DNA of 64,000 bases, from NCBI GenBank assembly GCA_015075635.1, contig JABTUA010000003.1, positions 992,001-1,056,000 on the forward strand. The letters are read 5' to 3'. Numbering within the stretch: position 1 is the stretch's first letter; every line of letters starts with the position of its first letter. This DNA comes from Polyangiaceae bacterium. GTDB taxonomy: Bacteria > Myxococcota_A > Polyangia > Polyangiales > Polyangiaceae. The notes beneath the pieces are model-generated. The model was not told the origin of the DNA and did not search any database. It worked only from the letters and a program-made list of their open reading frames with translations. The position numbers and the translations under genes were made by a program. Shown here piece by piece: positions 57,139-64,000 of the stretch.

Positions 57139-58815
57139 GTGGGACGGGTCGAGCCGAGAGTACTGGGTTGGGCGAGCGCGCTCCTGCTGCTCCTGGGGCT
57201 CCTCGTCCTGGCGCCGGAAGGGGCGCGAGCCCAGGCTGGAAAGGCCGTTTCCGCGCGCAAGCTGGAGCTGATCCGGGAGCGCATGGAGAAGGGGCAGGCG
57301 CTGTTCGTCGCCGGCGACTACGCGAGCGCCGCCAAGGTGTTCGAGGCGGGGCACGCCGAGCAGCCTTACGCCGCGTTCTTGTTCAACGCCGGCGTCTGCT
57401 ACCAGAAGCTCGGTCAGATCGACCCGGCTCTGCAGAAGTTTCGCGACTACCTCGCGGCCGATCCCAACGCACCGGACGCGGCAAAGGTGAGGGGGCGCAT
57501 CGCCGCCCTCGAGGCCTCGAAGGGCATCGCCCCGACCCCGACCCCGGAGACGGACGCGGGAGTGGAGGACGGGGGCGACGAGGGCGGCAGCGACGCGGCA
57601 CCGCCCGCCCCCCAGCCGCCGCCGACCCTGACGCCGGACACGGCGGAGTCGATGAAGTCGCTGGCTCTGATCGAGACCGAGCCGCCCGGCGCCCTGATCA
57701 AGCTCTACGCCCGCTCGACGGAGTCGGCCCCTCCGTACAAGCTCGGCGCGCAGAATCCGGGTTGGCAGGAGATCACCAGCGCGCGCTCTCCAGCGAACCT
57801 GACGCTCGAGGTGGGCAGCTACCACGTCGTGGTCGAACCCTACCTCGACTTCAAGGCCTGCGACGCCGCCGTCGAGGTCAAGCGCGCGAAGGTGTTCCAC
57901 TTCCGAGCCAACCTCTCGCAGGGCGAGTTCATGAGCTTCCTGCGCGTGTCGGCCAACGTGCTCGGCGGCTACGTGTTCATCGACGACGACCGGCGCGCGC
58001 GGCCGCCTTGGGGAACCACTCCGCACGGCGAGCTCGTCTCCAGCGGGACGCACTCGCTGTTGGTCGAGGCCCCCGGCTTCGAGCCCTACCACCAGAAGCT
58101 CGAGCTCGGCCGAGGGGAGCAGAAGGAGCTCGAGGTCAAGCTCGTGCGGGTCGGCTACGGCTACGTGCGGATCGACGGCAACGCCCCCGAGCTGAAGGTC
58201 TCGTTCGACGAGAAACCGGCGGGGGTCTGGCGCTCCGGCGAGGCGCCGCTCGCGGTGAAAGCCGACGCCGGTCAGCACAAGCTCACCATCAAGGCCAGCG
58301 GCTACAAGACCTACGAGGAAGTCGTCACGGTGCCCGCGGGGCAGGTGCTGCCGCTGCACGCGGACATGATCCAGAAGTACCCCCGCGGCGCGGCCTGGAC
58401 GCAGGCGGTGATCGGCGCCGTGTTCCTGGGCGCGGGCGTGTTTCTGGGGATCCAATCCGACAACCTCCACGAGGAGCTGGAGAACGATCGCAAGGCCGGC
58501 GTTCTGGAGCAGGAGGACGAGCGGGTCAGCCGTGGACGCATCTTCGCGATCGGGGCGAACGCGGGCTTCGCCATCGGCGGCATCCTGGGTGCCTTCGCCA
58601 CCTACAACTTCATCAAGGACCCGCTGCCGGAGTCCCGCGCCGTGAAGGACCAGCCGGTGGAGTTCAACGACCCGCGCAAGCAACGTCCCACGGCGAAGCT
58701 CCGGGCGCCGACCCGCGTGGCCGTGCCACAGCCGCGGTCGCGCCCGCGCCAGGCGCCGTTCTCGATTGGGCTCTCGCCGGGTCCCGCGGGGCTGTCGCTC
58801 GGAGGGCGTTTCTGA
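57139..58815 (+). CDS. Exported TPR + PEGA-repeat membrane protein
   Basis: This protein has 558 residues from GTG 57139. It has a signal peptide (ALLLLLGLLVLAPEGARA), TPR-like helices (GDYASAAKVFEAGHAEQPYAA) and an Asp/Pro linker. Several PEGA-type beta modules follow (GGYVFIDDDRRARPPWGTTP, GTHSLLVEAPGFEPYHQKLEL, AGQHKLTIKASGYKTYEE). Two membrane segments lie near 430-445 and 470-490 and a basic tail ends the protein. It is the first gene of a four-gene operon and its stop overlaps the next ATG (TGATG). Confidence 0.82.
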   Translation: MGRVEPRVLGWASALLLLLGLLVLAPEGARAQAGKAVSARKLELIRERMEKGQALFVAGDYASAAKVFEAGHAEQPYAAFLFNAGVCYQKLGQIDPALQKFRDYLAADPNAPDAAKVRGRIAALEASKGIAPTPTPETDAGVEDGGDEGGSDAAPPAPQPPPTLTPDTAESMKSLALIETEPPGALIKLYARSTESAPPYKLGAQNPGWQEITSARSPANLTLEVGSYHVVVEPYLDFKACDAAVEVKRAKVFHFRANLSQGEFMSFLRVSANVLGGYVFIDDDRRARPPWGTTPHGELVSSGTHSLLVEAPGFEPYHQKLELGRGEQKELEVKLVRVGYGYVRIDGNAPELKVSFDEKPAGVWRSGEAPLAVKADAGQHKLTIKASGYKTYEEVVTVPAGQVLPLHADMIQKYPRGAAWTQAVIGAVFLGAGVFLGIQSDNLHEELENDRKAGVLEQEDERVSRGRIFAIGANAGFAIGGILGAFATYNFIKDPLPESRAVKDQPVEFNDPRKQRPTAKLRAPTRVAVPQPRSRPRQAPFSIGLSPGPAGLSLGGRF

Positions 58816-60143
58816 TGTCCCGTGTGGCGATGGTGCTGGCGGTTGCCGTGGCCTCGGGCGTGGCCGCTTGTTCTTGGGCGCGCTTCGACGACGTGAGCGA
58901 CAACGCCCCGGTCCTGCTCTTCACGAAGCCCAGCAACGTCAGCTACGGGTTCGGCTCCAGCGTCGCCAGCGGCGAGGTGGACGGGTTCTATCGCGTCTAC
59001 GTCGGCGCCTCGCCAGGCCGCACCGGCGGCGCGGAGTTCGAGCTCGGACCCGGGCAAGGCGCCAGCGCCGACGCCGTCCGCAGCGGCCACTGCGGGCTCG
59101 GCTGCACGCTGGCCAAGAGCGCCGCGCCGCTCCGGCGAGCCACGCTCGAGGCCAAGGAGCACACGCTCTGCTTCGCCGAAGGGCTCGGCACGGGCGGCGG
59201 CCAGAAGCCCCTCGGGATCCAGATCCAGTGCGCCGGCGAGCCCGCCTACCTGAGCACGAACGAGCTGCCGGCCGGCTCGCAGCTGACCGCGGAGTCGGCC
59301 AAGTACCTCTCCCTCGCGGCGCCCGCGGTTGACTTCCCCATCTTGCTCGCGGGCACGCCGGCTCATCAGGTCGACGTGGGCGGCACGCTCGTGGACCAGC
59401 CCGCCGCGGCGTGGTTCTACGCGTCGCAGTCGCAGACCCCCGTGGTGCTCGATCCCGGGTCCGGCGCCCAAGGGACGTTCGGCTCCGCGCTCGCGGTGGT
59501 GAGCATGGGCGGCGCCCAGTGGCTCGCAGTCGGGGAGCCCGGCCAGGGTCGCGTCTACCTGTTCGACTCGAGCGGCGCGCTCGCAGGCTGCTTGGCCCCC
59601 AACATTGCTGGCTTCGGCCGCACGCTCGCGGCGGGGCGGGTGGACAAGGACGCCGATCAGGAGCTCCTGGTCGCTTCGGACGCCAAGGTGCACGTGCTGA
59701 GCGGCGCCGTGCTCGCGAGCTCGGCGCCCGCTGGCTGCGGCGCGCTGCCGGCGGGGGCGGAGATCGTGGCGCTCTCGTGCCGCACCACCTCCGACCTCGA
59801 TGGTTGCGGGAGCAGTCAGTTCGGCGCCGCGTTGGCGGTGGCGGACTTCGACCGTGACGACGACGGCGAGGTGCTGGTGGGTGCGCCCGGGATGGGCGTT
59901 CGCGATGCCAGCCAGGGTGGAGCCGTGTTCGTGTTCGACGTCGAGCCCGAGCACCCCGACTGGATGCTGGAGGCGCGCTTCGTCTCCAGCGCAGAGTCCG
60001 GTGATCGGCTCGGCACCGCCATCGGCGTGGTGCGCCAGCCGGACCGGGACGTGTTCGTCGCCGGCGCGCCCGGCAACGGCAAAGCGGCGCTGTTCTTCTG
60101 TTCGAAGCTACTCCAGGGCGCTCGCGGCGCCCGCTGCGACTGA
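58815..60143 (+). CDS. FG-GAP/integrin-type beta-propeller lipoprotein
   Basis: This protein has 442 residues from ATG 58815, with signal ending ASGVAAC. Repeats of the FG-GAP type are visible (FGSSVASGEVDGFYRVYVGASP, FGSALAVVSMGGAQWLAVGEP, FGAALAVADFDRDDDGEVLVGAP) with an Asp-rich calcium-like loop DFDRDDDGE. It is probably a surface adhesion or recognition propeller. It is translationally coupled to the PEGA gene; the response-regulator gene follows after 23 bases. Confidence 0.85.
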   Translation: MSRVAMVLAVAVASGVAACSWARFDDVSDNAPVLLFTKPSNVSYGFGSSVASGEVDGFYRVYVGASPGRTGGAEFELGPGQGASADAVRSGHCGLGCTLAKSAAPLRRATLEAKEHTLCFAEGLGTGGGQKPLGIQIQCAGEPAYLSTNELPAGSQLTAESAKYLSLAAPAVDFPILLAGTPAHQVDVGGTLVDQPAAAWFYASQSQTPVVLDPGSGAQGTFGSALAVVSMGGAQWLAVGEPGQGRVYLFDSSGALAGCLAPNIAGFGRTLAAGRVDKDADQELLVASDAKVHVLSGAVLASSAPAGCGALPAGAEIVALSCRTTSDLDGCGSSQFGAALAVADFDRDDDGEVLVGAPGMGVRDASQGGAVFVFDVEPEHPDWMLEARFVSSAESGDRLGTAIGVVRQPDRDVFVAGAPGNGKAALFFCSKLLQGARGARCD

Positions 60144-60166
60144 ACGTACGGCCGGAGGCTTTCGTC

Positions 60167-61599
<1,433 letters not shown>

Positions 61600-61603
<4 letters not shown>

Positions 61604-62790
61604 GCCGGGCGTTCGCTGGGAGCGAACGCGTGGGGCTCTGGCTGGCGCTCGGGCTGTCCTGCCTCGGGTGCAAAGGCAAGGGCGAGGGCGGCCCGGAGCC
61701 GACTTCGAGCGCCGCACCCAGCGGGTCGCTCGGGCCGCCGCCCGCGCCACCGCCGCCGAAGAAGGGCATGGTGTGGGTCCACGGCGGGGCGCTCGTCGCG
61801 GGCACGCCACCCGACGCCTACCCGCGCCTCGCGGACGAAGAGATGCCGGGCGAGCAGCTGATCTTGCACGGCTTCTACATGGACGTGTTCCCGTTCCCGA
61901 ACGAGGAGGGCGCCATCCCGCGCACCAACGTCACCCACGCCGAGGCAGCGGCGCTGTGCGAGGAGAAGGACAAGCGCCTGTGCAGCGAGCTCGAGTGGGA
62001 ACGCGCGTGCAAGGGGCCGAGCAACTTCACCTACGAGTACGGCAACGCGCACAAGCCCGAGCGCTGCGGGACCGGGAGCCCGTCGGCGATGCGCCCCACC
62101 GGCTTCCTGGTCGGCTGCAAGAGTGAGTTCGGCGTGCGCGACATGCACGGCGGAGTGTGGGAGTGGACGGACAGCCCTTGGGGCCGCGGCTCGGAGCGCG
62201 CGTTGATCTCGCTGCGCGGCGGCAACGCTCCGCAGGGCGAGCTGGTCGGGCGTTGCGCGAACGCCATCGGACGCTCGGCGGAGACCCGCGCGGCGAACAT
62301 CGGCTTCCGCTGCTGCGCCGGCCCGAAGAACGAGTCCGAGGTGGTGCTCAACGTCGTGCGCGGTGACAAGCTCGACCCCCGAATCTCGCCCGACAAGGAG
62401 CTCGCGGCAGCGGCGCTCGCGCTCTTGCCCGAGGAGGCCAAGAAGGACATCGGCGACCAGAAGGGCTTTCGCTTCGAGCGCGAGTGGATCTGGCGGCCGA
62501 TCGGCAACGAGGAGCTGCGGGTGCTGAGCGGCTGCTCGGGCCTGGCGGTGAAGCCGGCGTGCGGCATCCTGCTCTTGCGTTCGACGCTGACGGCGCCGAA
62601 GGTGCTCGCGTGGGTGTCGAGCGGGCACTGGGCGCCGATGCTGCACATGGACACCGATCCGCGGGACATTTGGCTGTTCGGCGGGGACGAGCTCGGGCAG
62701 TTCCGCCGCCAGGTGGGCTATGTGTGGGGGCACGTGAGCGTGGGGCCGAAGGAGCGCAAAGTGCCGCGCCCCAAGAAGAAGAAGAAGTAG
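61600..62790 (+). CDS. FGE-sulfatase (SUMF1)-domain lipoprotein
   Basis: This protein has 396 residues from ATG 61600. The signal ends LGLSCLGC, then a Ser/Pro linker. The SUMF1-type domain is about 55-245: KGMVWVHGGALVAGT, ADEEMPGEQLILHGFYMDVFPF, KRLCSELEWERACKG, GGVWEWTDS, SLRGGN, NIGFRCCAG. Family members include formylglycine-generating enzymes, but most lipoprotein forms lack proven activity. A C-terminal extension of about 150 residues is not recognised. It ends in a poly-Lys tail. Confidence 0.85.
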
Positions 62791-62839
62791 GGAAACGTGC
62801 GCGCCTGACGCGCCGTGCCAGCCCCCCGACCGGCTCCTG

Positions 62840-62868
62840 TTGAGAAGCGGCCGAGGCGAGTGCAGAAT
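62840..62868 (+). promoter_or_regulatory. Weak sigma-70-like promoter
   Basis: TTGAGA and CAGAAT lie 17 bases apart, upstream of the ATG at 62878. The predicted start is only a few bases before the ATG, so this is tentative. Confidence 0.2.
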
Positions 62869-62877
62869 TGTCGCATC

Positions 62878-64000
62878 ATGAAGGGTCGACTCGCTCTTGG
62901 CTTGGCGGTGCTGCTCGGCACCAGCCTCGTGACGCTCACGTTCGCGGGCTGCGCCGGAGGTGACGAAGCGTCCTCCGCCAGCGGTGGCGGCGGCGGCACC
63001 GGCGCAAAGGATGCCGGTACCGGCGCCACGGGTGGCAGCGGTGGAGGCAGCGGTGGCTCCGGCGCGAGCGGAGGCAGCGGTGGCTCCGGCGGTGGCGGCG
63101 GCACGGGCGGAGCAGCAGGCGCAGCGGGCGCGGCCGGCGGCGGCGGTCAGGGCGGCACCGACGGCGGCAGCGACGGCAGCGCCGGCACCGGCGGTGACGA
63201 CGGCGGCACGGACGCGGGGCCTTGCGCGACCGGATGTCCGTCGGGGTACAAGGACATCGACAACAACCCCCTCACCGGCACCTGCGGCTGCGAGTACCAG
63301 TGCCCGAAGTGGCCCGCGGACACGGTCGATCCCATCGACGCGAACTTCAGCGACGACAACTGCGACGGCGGCGACGGCATGGTCGAGCAGTGCGTCTACG
63401 TATCGGGCGCCAACGGCAACGACACCACCGGCTCTGGCACTCGCGACAACCCGATGAAGACCATCACCGCGGCGATCGCCAAGGCCAAGGCCAACCCGGT
63501 GCCGGCGGTCTGCCTCTCCGGCGACACGTACAACGAGGCCGTGACCGTCGAGAGCGGCATCAGCGTGTACGGCGGCTTCGACGAATACGACGCGAACTTC
63601 AAGTTCCGCCGCTCGGCCTCCGCGACCACCATCGTGCAGGCCCAAGGCACCGTGTTCCAGGCGCCCAAGATCGACGTGGACACGCACATCGAGGGCATGA
63701 CCATCAAGGCGCAGACGCCCTCCGGCAACGGCGCCAGCACCTACGGCGTGCGACTCGTGGACGGCAACGGCAAGCTGTACGTGCGCTTCAACGACATCCA
63801 GGCCGGTCCCGGCACCACGGGCTCGCTCGGCGCGGACGGCGTAGCGCCTTCGAGCTCCACGGCACCTGGCGGCATCGTCGGCTCCGCCGGTGGCGAGAAG
63901 TGCGGCAGCTGCGGCGGCGGTGGCCCGGCTCCGACCTGCGCCGAGCCCGGCGGCAAGGGCGGCGACGGCGGCGGCGAAGGCCTGTACGGCGTGAAGGGCG
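62878..64000 (+). CDS. Lipoprotein with DUF1565-like parallel beta-helix (3' truncated by window)
   Basis: It starts at ATG 62878, with signal ending LTFAGCAGG and a Gly/Ser/Ala/Thr linker to about residue 115. A Cys-containing segment (CATGCPSGYKDIDNNP) follows. A DUF1565-type start of a right-handed beta-helix comes next: CVYVSGANGNDTTGSGTRDNP, KTITAAIAKAKANP, VCLSGDTYNEAVTVESG, VYGGFDEYD. Such proteins bind or cleave polysaccharides. At least 374 codons are present and the frame is open to the window end. Confidence 0.82.
   Translation, partial: MKGRLALGLAVLLGTSLVTLTFAGCAGGDEASSASGGGGGTGAKDAGTGATGGSGGGSGGSGASGGSGGSGGGGGTGGAAGAAGAAGGGGQGGTDGGSDGSAGTGGDDGGTDAGPCATGCPSGYKDIDNNPLTGTCGCEYQCPKWPADTVDPIDANFSDDNCDGGDGMVEQCVYVSGANGNDTTGSGTRDNPMKTITAAIAKAKANPVPAVCLSGDTYNEAVTVESGISVYGGFDEYDANFKFRRSASATTIVQAQGTVFQAPKIDVDTHIEGMTIKAQTPSGNGASTYGVRLVDGNGKLYVRFNDIQAGPGTTGSLGADGVAPSSSTAPGGIVGSAGGEKCGSCGGGGPAPTCAEPGGKGGDGGGEGLYGVKG

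Noticed and set aside
57102..60143. A 1013-codon frame joining the PEGA region and the FG-GAP lipoprotein
   Set aside because: Its first half is an out-of-frame shadow of the PEGA gene; only the part from ATG 58815, with a proper lipoprotein signal, is real.

Overview
The window is high-GC DNA (about 70 percent by eye) with dense, mostly lineage-specific exported proteins. It most resembles a myxobacterium, probably of the Polyangia/Sorangium side of Myxococcota. The reasons are C-terminal tails of the MYXO-CTERM type (GC motif, hydrophobic stretch, Arg cluster), at least nine lipoproteins whose lipobox is followed by Gly/Ser-rich linkers, several eukaryote-like Ser/Thr kinases, an AgmX-like C-terminal domain, FHA and NtrC-type regulators, and a eukaryote-like PFK-2/FBPase-2. 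I see no prophage, insertion sequence, CRISPR array or rRNA operon. One tRNA-like cloverleaf is present.

Layout. 1-3400: small lipoproteins, then a minus-strand operon (unknown protein, tatD, S26-like protein). 3518-3590: tRNA-like element. 3830-5320: a Ser/Thr kinase split by an in-frame amber codon. 5551-11108: the most striking locus, two very large exported ORFs carrying three peptidoglycan-cleaving modules (M15 D,D-carboxypeptidase, amidase, SpoIID-like transglycosylase), each followed by the same roughly 210-residue Ig-like plus Cys-rich module, an acidic linker and a MYXO-CTERM tail. 11120-12763: a lipoprotein and an AgmX-like protein. 13041-14622: PFK-2/FBPase-2 and a small Cys lipoprotein. 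14714-20916: pectin acetylesterase, GH43 and GGDEF genes, then two lipoproteins. 21048: glyQ without glyS. 21955-22757: a CorE-like ECF sigma factor with a newly noticed 56-residue, 14-Cys metallothionein-like peptide. 23370-29860: peroxiredoxin, MutS2, a kinase-hydrolase fusion, a STAS-like protein and a PhnD-like protein.

34182-38139: divergent NHEJ genes (Ku with Smr; LigD). 38836-43932: a sulfur module (two YeeE/YedE halves, TauE/SafE, persulfide-dioxygenase-like hydrolase, Usp, sigma-54 activator) with candidate sigma-54 promoters, a TGAAAC palindrome and GAAAC boxes. 44009-51643: lipoproteins, PlsC, DsbD-like protein and paralogous small Cys lipoproteins. 51695-55806: ComF, Nudix, FHA/zinc-ribbon, RuvA and cytochrome-like genes. 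57139-62790: a tightly packed operon (TPR/PEGA protein, FG-GAP lipoprotein, NtrC response regulator, FGE-like lipoprotein). 62878 to the end: a truncated beta-helix lipoprotein.

How the genes work together. The cell-wall locus supplies three chemically complementary cuts with one common surface-anchoring unit. The sulfur module pairs import or export of sulfur species with persulfide oxidation under one activator. The metallothionein and ECF pair looks like a compact metal-response circuit. Everything here is read by eye from sequence; homology calls are pattern recognition and no database was searched.
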